DNA of 64,000 bases. Origin: Glandiceps talaboti. Its lineage: Eukaryota > Hemichordata > Enteropneusta > Spengelidae. This document shows, piece after piece, positions 12,579 to 45,258 of this stretch (position 1 is its first letter; every line of letters starts with the position of its first letter). A program made the translations under genes and the position numbers. The stretch lies in assembly GCF_964340395.1 (NCBI RefSeq), contig NC_135557.1, positions 18,609,625-18,673,624 on the forward strand. The letters run 5' to 3'. Below the pieces are notes generated by a model. It made no database searches. It was given only the letters and a program-made list of their open reading frames with translations, and was not told where the DNA came from.

Positions 12579-12854
12579 AATTCACAGTAAGTGTAGCAGG
12601 GTTAGATGTAGCTGCTGTACCATAACCATTATCAGCTACACATCTGTATTGACCATCATCACTCCTAATAATGTTATGTATAACTAATGATCCACCAGTT
12701 ACAGTATACTTTGAGTTAGAATGCAGAGTACTACCATCCTTTGTCCAGGTGAAAGTAGGTGTTGGATTACCATCAGCCTGACAGGATAATGTTACAGATG
12801 CTGTCCCTTCATTTGGTGACATACTTGAAGGATGATGTGTTATTGATGGAGGAA
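12579..12854 (-). CDS. Gene A exon: Ig domain 2
   Basis: 276 bp I-set Ig domain: PPSITHHPSSMSPNEG, VTLSCQADGNPTPTFTWTKDG, DDGQYRCVADNGYG. The open frame is intact; two codons shorter than the gene B exon. Confidence 0.88.
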
Positions 12855-13121
12855 CTGTATACGAAAGACATTTATATGACACATAATTAACCATACACGC
12901 GCCAAGGTTGCTCCTGGTCTTTAACATATTGTTTATAAAAATCTACTATACCCTTTTTAGCTGTAGCCAATTAGACCGTGAACTATGAGAACTTAATGCG
13001 CGGCATCACGAACACTTTCTTTTTATTAGTTCTGTTTGATATACATGTGCTCGTTACAAAGAGAGATTACGATTTACCATGAAAACCCTTTCATGAAAAT
13101 ATTGCATAGAGTGTCTGAGAA

Positions 13122-13136
13122 ACAACAACAACAACG

Positions 13137-13176
<40 letters not shown>

Positions 13177-13213
13177 CGACGACGACGACGACGACGACGA
13201 CAACGACGACGAA
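13122..13213. repeat. (CAA)n(CGA)n microsatellite
   Basis: Trinucleotide run in the gene A Ig2-Ig1 intron. The paralogous intron of gene B carries a shorter CAA run at 41,692-41,731. The Gln/Arg-rich frame across it is an artefact. Confidence 0.95.
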
Positions 13214-13664
13214 ACCATCTTGATAATTTCACATTTAGATTATTTCTTTATATTTGTGCGAAAATGAATTTCAAATGAAAATCAATTTTTAAATCAATGC
13301 AGGTGAAAATGTATTGAATTCATATTAGAAATTGATTTGCAAATGCAAACAGAATTGACAATCTATTTGCAAAAGCAAATTTATATGACAGAAATTTTTA
13401 TTCTTAGAATTTATTTGTGATAATATCATGAGCCTTCTCTGTTGCCATAGTCTATTCTTATGTGTCCCGATGTTTCCAGCTACCTTAATTTGCTTGGAGT
13501 AACAGATCAATAGAACTGGGATCAGATTTTATAATCAGGAAATCACAACTGACAACCTTTGTTTTTTTTCATTCACATTGTGTGTGCCCTTTACACTAAT
13601 TCCCATTCTACCGCTTGTGTCATGGGGGTACTTCTTTCTGGTCATGGTATATTCATCCTTAACC

Positions 13665-13785
13665 TTGGTAAAGCACTACTTCCATGGTAAAACTAAAAGG
13701 AAATTACTCCCATGCTACAAAAACTACTCCCATGGTAAAAAGAAAATACTCCTATGGTAAAAGATCTCCTCCCATGGTGTAAACA
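13665..13785. repeat. Short array of CCATGG-centred units
   Basis: Four to five copies of a unit close to ACTCCCATGGTAAAA, about 25-30 bp apart, in the gene A Ig2-Ig1 intron. Expanded in the B copy at 42,235-42,445. Confidence 0.8.
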
Positions 13786-13867
13786 CTGTTTGGTCGTGTG
13801 TCGTAAATTGTATCAGAAGTACACCTGAGGTCTAGCAAATAGACTAGAGTATAGTAGGGTAAAATAT

Positions 13868-13896
13868 GCCGTCGACGCGTCATGCGTGTCGACGGT
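13868..13896. repeat. CpG-rich hairpin conserved in A and B
   Basis: CCGTCGAC and GTCGACGG arms around GCGTCATGCGT. The same hairpin is found unchanged at about 42,526-42,553 in gene B. Function unknown. Confidence 0.7.
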
Positions 13897-14629
13897 ATTG
13901 TGATGCTTCTTATCGGAAAATAATAAAAAAAATATCAGATAAATAGAAGTCACTGAATGGTTGATTTAGTGAGCTGAAAATCTCTGACCAGTTTCATTGC
14001 ACAGATATTTATAACTAGTAAATTACACTGATTATAAATATTAAACAAAATTTGAAAACAAATAATATGGTAATTTATAGCTAACTGTTCATCGCATGAT
14101 GTCCTGTTACATGAAATGAATGTATAGATATACTGTATTTTTACATTATCACATAAAAAATTTAAATAGTATTGCATGCAATATACTTTTTCTCAGTGTT
14201 AGTTTTCTTAAATTAAAATTTCAATTGTGACTCTTTTAGCTTTAGTCCTTGAATTTGAAAACAAATACTAGGGGCGCGAGCCACCCCCTCCCCCTTCCTG
14301 TACCCACACTCACACTGCTTCCTTTGTTTTGAATCTAAATTTTACGCAGTATTGTTGCTACCTTGACATGTTAAACTAGCACCAGAAAGCATTGTTTTAG
14401 TCCTTGAATTTCAAAAATCTCCAGGGATGCGAGTGGGAAACTCCTCCCGTACCCACCCCCACTTGAGTTCCTCAAACTTAAATATATATATAATATATAT
14501 AACTTAAACCGCCTAATATTCAATTTGACTAGATACTTTGGGAATAGACTGCATTGTTACCCTTTACCTTTGAAATGAGTTACATTCATAATGTTATGAG
14601 AAATGTCAATTTCAAAAATAAAAAGTGTG

Positions 14630-14762
14630 CGTATGTATGTATGTATGTATGTATGTATGTATGTATGTATGTATGTATGTATGTATGTATGCATGCATGC
14701 ATGCATGCATGTATGCATGTATGTATGTATGTATGTATGTATGTATGCGTGTGTGTGTGTGT
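14630..14762. repeat. (GTAT)n/(GCAT)n microsatellite
   Basis: Tetranucleotide array in the gene A Ig2-Ig1 intron, ending in a GT run. Its counterpart in B is 44,233-44,452. Confidence 0.96.
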
Positions 14763-15229
14763 ACGTGATTTAAGTTAGGCTTAGGGTTAGTTGAATGAGT
14801 AATCGAAGTGACACTGATTAAATGATGACGCAAGAATCTGTTTCGATTCCAAATCAAAATCCTTTATATGCCTGAGAGGGGTGTTACGTTTTTCGAATAT
14901 TTATTGATGAATGTGTTTGCAATAATGACACTGGATAGTGACTTGTTTAGCGTTAATCTGTATAAATTATGTGACTTGCGATTTTGACTCCTTGTCACCA
15001 CCACCATATTTTGGACAGTTATCCGTTGTCTTACTGTAATCTTCTTTTTATTTCAAAATTCTACTGATTCACATTTACCATAAATGGAGTGACATCTGAT
15101 GATGAGTATAAATATATGTAAATAGAAAAAACAGCCCAATGGTACCAATGTTAAATACTGTTATACCACTCTACATTCGTGTAAAACCTATCATTTAGAA
15201 CATTCATTGAAGAAATATATTTTACTTAC

Positions 15230-15356
15230 CTATAATGGTAACAGTTAAGCTGTTTCTACCAACTACCAGAGCGAAATCATAGTTCACAGAGCAAGTGTAT
15301 ACCTGGTTATTTCTTGATGAAGTTACTGGTATGACTAGACTTGTACTGTCTCTTAA
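15230..15356 (-). pseudogene. Gene A exon: 3' half of V-like Ig domain 1
   Basis: The donor and the C-terminal half (LRDSTSLVIPVTSSRNNQVY, then TCSVNYDF) match gene B, but the match ends abruptly at 15,356 inside the exon. The first cysteine, the tryptophan and the acceptor are gone, replaced by unrelated sequence. Gene A therefore lacks its first Ig domain as found in B. Confidence 0.82.
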
Positions 15357-17490
15357 AGGCCAAGGTCCAAACAGGCTATGTGCCCACGCTACGGAAGTAG
15401 GTTTGCGCATGTGCAACGGAATACGTTTGTTTATCTGGGAGGAGCATTTGGTAAATCCGACCCAGGTAGTTTATCAACATATTAGTGGCTGTTCACACAT
15501 ATTGGTTACATGTAGTTCTTGCCTAATCCGAAGAGTCCCTTGTTATATATTTTTTTCAAGTCTAGTGGCAGTGTTTCTGCTACGTTTTTTTCCGGTGCGT
15601 ACGTACGGCCAGACACCCAGTCTGGGTGAAACACGTATTTCTATAAACTTATACATACAAATTACAACCCGAAAAATTATATTTTGAGGGACCTGTTCTA
15701 ACACGATCCAAACACTATTACACAGTGACAATTTGTATCATTGAAATTGTAAACTGAAATTCTTGGGTACGAACAAACTTACTTTGTATCATTTGTACAA
15801 GCTTGGAGGAATTATACTGTCAGTATAATTCCTCCAATGTACAAGGTACTAGATTACAGTTGCACACGTACACACTAGCGTCGGCATTTGGTCGATCGCT
15901 TTCACACCAAAATCGTTAGATAGATGAGAATTTTTTTTACAGATTACATGTAGGTCGTGTTTTGACAACATAATCGTGAAAACTTCAAAATTAACTTCAC
16001 AAGTATCGCACGGGTCAGAGCGGACTAAGCTTTGCACTTCCATACTTACTGCGATCTCGAGTTTGGTAGAAATGTCATCGATGTTCCCGTTATTTTCCTT
16101 CCGTGTTCTAATTCTTTGAAAGTATCTGTTATGGCTGTTTTATGATTGATTAAACTTGTACTTCCAAACCCAATGTCCCATCTCAGAAAACAGTCAATAA
16201 AATCACAAACATGTGCTTCTCCGAGTTATCCCGATGTGTACGAGTACCACCCCAGCTATTTCAAAACAAACGCATAAATGCATACGTCGTGATGGGGTGA
16301 GTACGGACTCTTGTTTGGTCTCCGCTCTGTCTCCGTGCGTATGTTTGACTACGATGTCAGTCGATGTCATTTACATGACGAGGATTATTGCTGGATAGTG
16401 CCAAAACATATGGAAATGATTTTTGAGAAATCTGGAAAGAATTTAATACGATTTCTCAACTTTCAAATTTGAATGAAACAAATATTTATGATGCCTCCAT
16501 GTTTGTACTTTGTAAATTGTAGTCTACTTGTCAGTTCACGTTACGTTCATCTCCACAACATGCACAGAGCTAGAGATCGTAGCAGTCGACAGGTATAGGA
16601 ACTAGACTAGGCAGTGATGTATGATCTATGTGTACAACATAGACAGTTGTCCTTGAAATTTGATGATCATTACAGAAATAAAAGAGTTGCCAACGTTAGA
16701 TTTGTTTATGAATTATATCACTCGTTTATCAGTATCAAATGTCGCACTAAATGTTTCAAACATGTCTTGCTTCGGGGTCATCAGAAAATTTAACTGAAAG
16801 TATGGGAATTCTTGATCGAAATATATTCAGTCATAAAATCCTCAGGTTTCTGACAATTTCCAATACTTGTTACAAGAAAGGCTGCATTCCAAGAATATTT
16901 GGTTAGCCACATGTATTACATCTGATGCCATACACGTGACACGCACGATCATTGTCCAGTTTGCACCACATGGTGTGCCTCGCCTCCTGTACACGTACCG
17001 TACGTCTATCTTGTCTGTCAGTGCTACATTTTGCTTCCTCTCTTCATTTTTCTCAGATGTTTTAAGAATTTGAAAATAGTCAGTGTCCGATCGTCAAAAT
17101 TTCTTTCCGCTGAAGTTTAGAAAACATTTAGTTCTACTTTACGTAAACGTCGTGTTGTTGCATCATACATCATGAGACGTCACATTGACCTCACACTTCG
17201 CTTCGCGCTTCCTTCAACGTCCGGTCAATATGAAACTAGTTCGAAGGCTTTCGCTAGCGATAGCGTGGCCAGTCTTGTTTTACCGCGTAATCCTCAAATG
17301 TTTTCCAAATAATTATGAATTTATTTCTTCTTTATTTTTACACTTTGGATATTTTACTTGCTATTAGTACTTCTGGGAAACTCATATTTAATTTTCCGAC
17401 CTTAGAATTTTTTTCAATGGTCGTCAGGTTTTAGTACTTTCCTTAGTCGGTCCCAAAACTAAACTGTTGTACGTGGTTATACTTATAAGT
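15357..17490. other. Replacement block unique to copy A
   Basis: At 15,356 and again at about 17,490 copy A rejoins sequence found in copy B (45,049 and about 45,960), but the roughly 2.1 kb between has no counterpart in B, whose interval is about 0.9 kb and holds the first half of Ig1. By eye the block is richer in CpG than its surroundings. It contains the palindrome at 15,794-15,843 and no reading frame I recognise. Confidence 0.75.
15794..15843. repeat. Near-perfect palindrome (hairpin)
   Basis: 17-bp perfect arms (15,803-15,819 and 15,821-15,837) separated by one base, bordered by TGTACA on both sides. May be a minimal MITE or a recombination scar; it lies in the copy A replacement block. 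Confidence 0.85.
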
Positions 17491-18720
17491 TTTGGGCGAT
17501 TTTTCAATATCTCAGACTACGATTTTTGAAATCATCAAAATGCAGCCTTCACATTAATTGTGATGTTAATTATCACAGCTAGTGAAAATGTTTCAAGCAA
17601 AGACGGATTTTTACTCGCCAACATTGAAATTGGCATGCTTTATAGCAGCTTGAAAAACACCATATATCCACCAGCCCTTTTGGGTCATGCTAACGCATAC
17701 CGTTTGATATATTGTGATTACCCCTAGACGATCGTATCATCCTTGTAATTACTCTGCTGTGCATGTGTTATTTTTGTCAGTGTTGATTTGTTTTGTTTGT
17801 TATTTGTGTGTTTAGGTGTTTTTGTTTGAATGTTGTTGTTGTTTTTGTTTGTCGTAAAACAACAGCCAAGCCGCTTGGGCTCCCTGTAATGTGAGCCTAC
17901 GTTCCAAACAATTTGATGGAAGATGTCCCATAACTAGTAATAAGGTTTTTTGCATTTCTTTCATAATTTTCGTGAGAAGTTGAGTATGTTAAAAGTACTC
18001 TCTAACGAAATGTACGGCTAGAGTCTGGTTTCAGTTGGCTTGGGAAAAAAAGACAATTTCCTATTGACTTGCTTAGGTATCATCACAGACAAGAACGTCT
18101 CTAAACAGATTATGATTTACACTATGATGTAAGTACACAGTTCTTTGTTATCACCAATTGAAGCTATTCCAAGTTAATTACGTGTGGTTTGCGGGGATTA
18201 AAACCCCATTGGTCATGATATCGGGGCAAGCATTTTAGTATAAAATCGTTTCACCTCCCGTATTTTATTTTATGAAATCTCTTACCACATTATATAATTA
18301 TTTACAATAACCAGTCAGTTTGCGAGCGTCGCTGCTGACCATAAGAACTCAGCTTGTAAACGATGTTGGTGTTTCTCATGAAATGGCCCTCAAATCATTT
18401 ATTTTGAGTATAGTTAATAATGCAGCAAATATGTATAGCCAAATTATTTTAAATCATATCTCATGGGAAGACAGACAAAGAGAAATATACATATGCATTA
18501 CATTTGGTGTCCATATAACTGTTTACTGAATGGCGGCCAAGTGTGTTGTGAACAATCAGGATTTACTGCATTACTGAAAAACGTTAATACATACATCTAG
18601 AGACTCCATTCATATATATCCCATATTATCAGATTGTAACTTCATTTTGAGACTGTGAACTGTGACTTTGACCATTCAGGTTGAACTAATCAAACTCAAA
18701 CAATTGCTTATATATCACTG

Positions 18721-18800
18721 ACACTTTTTAGTACCTACTTGTTGCCATAATCCATTTAAACACTTTTTAGTACCTACTTGTTGACATAATCCATTTAAAC
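18721..18800. repeat. Direct 40-bp tandem duplication
   Basis: Two copies of CACTTTTTAGTACCTACTTG and the following 20 bases; copy B has one (47,188-47,227). Confidence 0.9.
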
Positions 18801-18862
18801 AATGTCGCCATTCAGTCACATTGATTTAAGTATTCGAGGAAGGTCTTCTACGAAAACGTGTG

Positions 18863-18930
18863 TTGTTGTTCGTCGTCGTTGTTGTTGTTGTTGTTGTTGT
18901 TGTTCGCTGTTGTTATTATTAGTATTATTT
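18863..18930. repeat. (GTT)n/(ATT)n microsatellite
   Basis: Trinucleotide run in the A-B spacer; the counterpart at 47,282-47,370 is longer. Confidence 0.92.
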
Positions 18931-19239
18931 TATTATTGTTGTTTATTTATGGTTTTTGTGGGTTTATATCTTATCATGTTTAACGATTAGTGATTCGTTT
19001 GATACAATTCTTGCATACTTGTGGGATTTTTGATCTGTTCAAGATGACCATAAATATGACAAACTGTTAATATCAGGTTTATACTGAATGCCTTTCGTAA
19101 GGGCAAAGTCATAGATTTTGTCTATACACACATTGTTGGAGTGCCAAAGACTGAGCTCGTATACATGGTGCACCCCTAATTGGAATGTTAATCTAATGTA
19201 ATTATGTAAAAGTGGAAGTTTTAGTGCTAAATACATTGC

Positions 19240-20560
19240 CTAATTAACAAAATTTCATTAATTGTGCAAATTAACCATAAACAGTATAAACTGCATCAAC
19301 AAGCTTAAAAGGCCATATGCAAATATTTACCATCAGTGCATTATTAAACTATCTGAAATTGAAAGCTTGCTTTCTGTAGACATTGCGTAATCGTCAAAAC
19401 ATGAGTACTTATGCAAATTACACATCAGAGTTGAAAACTACATAACGAGTTCATCAAACACGAATGCTTTGTTATGGTTGATTGAAATACCAAATTATAT
19501 GAAATTAGAATTTTTCATTAAAATATAGCCAAATTACCGAAGATCATTAATTATGGAAATTTGTCGTTATAACTTCAAATAATAAGTCAACAATTTGTAT
19601 AGTACATGTGTGCTTTCATATGTATGACGTGTTATTTACTTACATATAATTATGGAATTTGAAGATTGCATTCTAAGATATGGCTTATTATGTATATTTA
19701 AACAATAATGTAGGCCCTCCCAGCCCATAATGGACGAAAGCAAACTTTGAACGACATAATGGGCGAGGCGACAGCCGAGCCCATTATGGAGTGCAAAGTT
19801 TGCTTGAGTCCATTATGGGCTGGGAGGGCCTACATTATTGTTATTATTTTATAGTTTTGCCAATTCCAGTGAATTTGTAGACCGAGAAACGCAAAACAAC
19901 GTATAATATACACAGCGCTGAACATCGTCTGCCATGTTCGGCCCGGAAGCTGAATACTAATCGTAGCGACACACGTACGTACACGTATACACACATATAC
20001 ACTTCAATGAACTGCTGTGAACACAAATTTGTTTCATGAATGCGTTGTATTTTTAAACAGTGGAAATGACAATCATAAGCAACAACATATATTTCGAAAA
20101 GATACCTAGTCGTATGAAGAAACAGAACAAATAAGCTTGTATTGTTATGCTCGTTCCGGGGCCGCGATGCCCAATAACGGAGTACATTATCAGTAATAAT
20201 GTACAGCGATGACGTCACAAAATTCACTGGAATTGGTAATGCTATAATATAATCATTAATAATGCAAATTACCTATTAGTATAGAAAATACAACAGACAT
20301 GTACACGGTGTTATCATCAATGAACAAACCAAATTATTTGGAATTTAACGATTGCATTCTTAAGTTATAGCCCAGTTACTGAAAACCGTTATTTATGCAA
20401 ATTATTCATTAAAACAAAAAAACAAACAAACTACGCCAACAGGCTTTTTAGGATATATGTGTTTTGCTAAGGTTGATGTATATGCCAAATTATATGGAAT
20501 TTAAAGTGTACATTCTTTAATTTTATTACAACCATATAGGAAATTGATAATTATATTGGG
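19240..20560. repeat. Degenerate tandem repeats of about 130 bp, spacer A-B
   Basis: Repeated blocks, each combining variants of CAAATTATATGGAATTTAAA, GCATTCTTAAGATATAGC, AAAATCATTAATTATGCAAA and CTATGCCAACAGGCTTT, interrupted by the foldback element at 19,700-20,244. Same family as 31,020-31,960, 47,680-48,440 and 59,760-60,490. Confidence 0.75.
19700..20244. mobile_element. Composite foldback element, copy A only
   Basis: A hairpin of about 140 bp (19,700-19,843, arms reading AATGTAGGCCCTCCCAGCCC, subterminal ATAATGGGC repeats in alternating orientation) is joined to a segment with inverted ends (TTGCCAATTCCAGTGAATTT at about 19,855 and its complement at 20,215-20,238). Absent from the paralogous site in B (about 48,135), so it is an insertion. 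Non-autonomous; no protein seen. Confidence 0.72.
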
Positions 20561-20598
20561 TACATAAGTGTATAAAATGGCCTGGCTAAATGAAGTGA

Positions 20599-21257
20599 TA
20601 GTTGCTCTTTCAGGAACAAAACAACTTGGGAAATCAGTGAGCCCTTTCTGTTGAACTTAGTGTCGTGGTTAACTTTGTTTGAAGCAGGCTTATTTTCATG
20701 TTCACATTCAAGCCCTCACATGAATAAATAACTGAATGATAACTGTACGTCTGTCTGATGATTGTAGTGAAAACTGGTGAATGGGTTGAATGTGCTTTAA
20801 ACACACTAATAGTTGTTCACTGACTATCTATTCTCAATTTCAAGAGCTTATATCGATTCATTTTGGGACTGTTGGTATAATCATATGTCTACATTTCTCC
20901 TACTTGTGTTTGACAATGTTTTGTTGATACGTATTTTTGGTAGTTGCTCTTTCAAGAACAAAACAACTTGGGAAATCAGCGAGCCTTTTCTGTTGAACTT
21001 ATTGTCGTGGTTAACTTTGTTTGAAGCAGGCTTATTTTCATAATAACTGAATGATAACTGTACGTCTGTCTGATGATTGTAGTGAAAACTGGTGAATGGG
21101 TTGAATGCGCTTTGAACACACTAATAGTTGTTCACTGACTATCTATTCTCAATTTCAAGAGCTTATATCGATTCATTTTGGGACTGTTGGTATAATCATA
21201 TGTCTACATTTCTCCTACTTGTGTTTGACAATGTTTTGTTGATACGTATTTTTGACG
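20599..21257. repeat. Tandem duplication of about 330 bp
   Basis: 20,599-20,940 is repeated as 20,941-21,257, beginning TAGTTGCTCTTTCA and ending GATACGTATTTTTG. Copy B has it once (48,484-48,798). The first unit has about 30 extra bases. Confidence 0.9.
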
Positions 21258-22745
21258 TGCAATGAATATTATATTCAGCATGATCCTGGGGCCAACTTCA
21301 CATACATGATGTATCCTACACATATCAGGACTGTATCAATAACTTGTACCAACTTTGGTTTCAATCAAAAATCCGAATGTGCGGTAATTAATGGCTGTCA
21401 AGAGAGATATCATCGCTTAGTTTGGAGTCCTAGCAGAAGTTTTCAACAGAATGTAAACATATTCACAGACAAGCAAGTTTCTTACATCTCTATGGCATAT
21501 ATATTCGAGTACTTACATTGTTGAATTAAATTTTATTTTAAAAAAGGTGAGATTTCCAATGAAAGCCAATAAATGTTGCAAATAAAAACAGTTGAATGGT
21601 CGTTAACGTTGGATCCGAATGTGAATCCAAAAATAACATCCTCTCGATACCTGACCTTACTTGTACCCGATCCGACCTGGGATTTTACCGGCCGAATAGA
21701 AGTAGTTGATAATTGTTATGATTATTTTTCAGTGAAACTTCTATCCTCTTTCAATGACACCATTGATGGCAATCATATCGGGTACATACTGATAGTCTTC
21801 TATTTATGTTTACTGCAAACCCACACACTGCCGTGTTTGTAGGAAGGGTGGCTTGCTAATAAGGACGACTGTACTGAGTCAACGATTACGTTTTTGGAGT
21901 AACATCTGCAGCTGTCGTGCACATTAAACCCGGTGATTTATTGGATGGAATATTCCTAAAACAACACAAATTTATTATTATAGGCTCACAAATTTGTCCA
22001 CGAATTGACATAAGTTTTGGCAGTGCAAATAAGGTTTTGACAATAACTTGTACATATAACGTTTAGTTTGTTTACAACAAATAACTCTGCACCTACCATT
22101 TCTCACTTGTACACACACAATTACTATTAGCCAGTTCACTGCTAAGCTGTTCATGGTTTCTTCTCACACACAAAATGTTTATGTCCACCTTGACAGACAT
22201 TACACTGGCATTGATTTAGCATGGATGTAAACCTTCCGGGTTCAAGACACTTTAACAATTGATTCTTTGTATATATAAAACAAATTAACGTTGAGGGCGC
22301 AACTGAATGGTTTCTCACATACTATTTAAAATCACTAACAGTCATGTACGAATTCCCATAGTCAATTTAATTTAGATTTTTGTTTAGATATTTACAGAAC
22401 GTGCTATATTTTGGCAAGGAGCAAATTATTCAATCGATTCTATTTAAACTGGTACAAGACAAGAGTAATCTTTTAGTTCATTGAATTCATTATTTACAGA
22501 AAGTTCTCTGTAAAACAGATTGGCATTATTCATCTTGTCTTGAGATCGTGGTGTGGTAGCTGCCAGATCACTAAAAGTGTACCTGTCTTTAGCTCAACCA
22601 TACATCAAACATTCGGCTTGATGTATACTTGTTGACATCATTTTTATTAGAGTAACGTCTGGGCTATCAGAAAACCAACTGATATTGCCCATGTAGATTT
22701 TTTCCCCCGCAAATTCAAAGGAGACAGTTTCCAAACTTAGGTAAC

Positions 22746-22830
<85 letters not shown>
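22746..22830. repeat. (GATA)n microsatellite
   Basis: About 21 GATA units in the A-B spacer; its counterpart at 50,306-50,365 is shorter. Confidence 0.97.
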
Positions 22831-23619
22831 CCTTTTTGACAAATAATAGCACGCATTTGGATCAAAATTTCAAATATTTTTCGAGAAATTTCGACATATT
22901 TATTTGTCATGACAAGTGTGTTTTTTTTTAAATCGAAATTGCCCTTCCAACGTGAACAATATGATATAATAATATACAAAGGTGTCATATGCCATCATAA
23001 TGTATAATTTAATGTTTTCAATGTTGCGATGAATGTTAAAGGGAGACACACTGAAAATATGAAGTTAATATCTTTATTTTTAACAAAGTTACAACAATAT
23101 TTCTACAGTAACGAATTGGATGAAAAATACCCTATACCTAATGCTACTTGTATAAACATTTCTATTTCCAACACGAACAGTTTTTGAAAGTTGTGTTTAC
23201 AACTATATTTCGTGTATTCTTTCTAAAGAACAGTAAACAGCACGGAGTGGTCGAACCCAGATTCTAAAATAGAATAAAATATATATTTTGCATTCAGGCT
23301 TCCATAACCCCCTTACTCAAACTAAGCTGTATTACTCCTAACTAAACAGATTATCTCAAGATTATGAAATGTCATTCTGCACACGTTGCAATTGGTTAAT
23401 AACTGCAATAAGTACATGTTGAATGGTTTGGGTTTTTTTAAAAAAATTTTTGTAACATATATTGACTTACTCATAATATTGTATTGAATCACTAGTTGGT
23501 AAATGTACTTGTGCATCTTTACACATACTGTGGTACAATAAATCCGATTGACTATTGGTCCATATGCAACTGCAATCAACAGTTTCAGCTTCTTTCTGTA
23601 CTAATTAGTAATACAATGT

Positions 23620-23621
23620 GT

Positions 23622-23656
<35 letters not shown>

Positions 23657-23692
23657 TTCATTTATTGTTATTTATTTATTTATTTATTTATC
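23620..23692. repeat. (TTTA)n microsatellite
   Basis: Tetranucleotide run in the A-B spacer; counterpart at 51,167-51,223. Confidence 0.95.
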
Positions 23693-24618
23693 TAACTTTG
23701 ACATAAATCAGTCAGTCCACACAGGTGATGAGCATCTATAAATGTGGACCCCAAAACAAATATACATAGAAATAAAAGACTACCAGTAATACAATACAAA
23801 TTAAACAACATTATATTAAGTGACACTTTGTACAATGACAAACTGACATCCAGGTACATGGACTTTCATGACCACGTGTAGCTCATGGAAATGGTTTGTA
23901 ATCTGAGTGTCATGTTTTGTCAAATGCTTGTTATAATGACAAGTGAAATATCAAATGACAAATAGTTCCAACTAAAATAAATTCTGATAAAGTAAAATAT
24001 ATTAAAAATAAAGAACTCCCATTGCTCAGGGATAATTTTGCCTAAAAAACTATAATTGTCTATGTTGACATCATATTTACCATCAAACTATTTACAATAA
24101 ACTTGACATCAATCAGTTCCCTTCTGTAAGAAAGTGGAAGCAGATCAAATCTGATATGATCACTTTTATCACTACCCAAGATGTATATTTTGCTTCACGT
24201 CCCTGAACTCCTTCTAAGTGCATCAACAGATGTTTGGTTGGATAGTTGTATAACGCCAAGATCACTGATATTAATATTAATGTGACACTATTAACATTTG
24301 ATTATTGGTATTTGACAGTTTGTAGTGAACATCTTATATCTGGTCTGATTCAGATTGAATAAAACAAATAGTTACATCTAGTGAAGCATTACTACTTAAT
24401 TCATAATTGATTTAATGGAATATTGAAAATAAAAACATATAAACCGTGTATGAAGGTATAAATATGTAAAGAGAAGCGTCAAATACATGCAAAATGTAAA
24501 TGAACACATCCGAAAATTTTTGAATGAACATGGAAATTCAACGGGTGTGAAATAAAATATACTGCAGTGCTGAACAATTATCAACCTCAACGATGCTGGC
24601 GTTCATGTAACCATTCGG

Positions 24619-45258
<20,640 letters not shown>

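Larger units (their letters stand above)
92..15356 (-). pseudogene. Gene A: Ig/FN3 receptor with tyrosine-kinase-like domain, decayed, 3' end off window
   Basis: Thirteen minus-strand exons resemble those of gene B in the same order: half of Ig1, Ig2 to Ig7, FN3, FN3-like, transmembrane (TM), two juxtamembrane exons and the first kinase exon. The rest of the kinase lies left of base 1. Three lesions are visible: Ig1 is truncated at 15,356, Ig3 has a 4-bp insertion that brings in a stop at 11,382-11,384, and Ig5 has a 4-bp deletion near 8,660. The extracellular exons are symmetric phase 1, so skipping the broken exons would keep frame and a reduced product is possible. The Ig2-Ig6 part is nearly identical to gene B, while Ig7, FN3, TM and kinase are clearly diverged, so the gene is a mosaic. 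Pseudogene status is inferred. Confidence 0.72.
17490..24618. other. A-B intergenic spacer
   Basis: Non-coding spacer between the 5' side of gene A and the 3' end of gene B, nearly identical to 45,960-52,184. It holds the tandem duplication at 20,599-21,257, the degenerate 130-bp repeats, a foldback element, GATA and TTTA microsatellites, and two open frames that are conserved only because the whole spacer is conserved. I found no signal-peptide exon or promoter in it. Confidence 0.7.

Noticed and set aside
13036-13278. Gln/Arg-rich frame on the plus strand
   Set aside because: Produced by the CAA and CGA runs in an intron; the counterpart in gene B breaks the frame.
15849-16043. Minus-strand 64-codon frame in the replacement block as a new first exon of gene A
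   Set aside because: No signal peptide, no recognised domain and no supporting splice pattern, although a GTAAGT occurs nearby.
19240-20560. Regularly spaced repeats as a CRISPR-like array
   Set aside because: The units are degenerate, contiguous and about 130 bp long, without unique spacers, in an animal-type genome.
23230-23260. GGTCGAACCC resembling a tRNA T-arm
   Set aside because: No matching acceptor stem, D-arm or anticodon arm at tRNA spacing; other GTTCGA-type hits failed in the same way.
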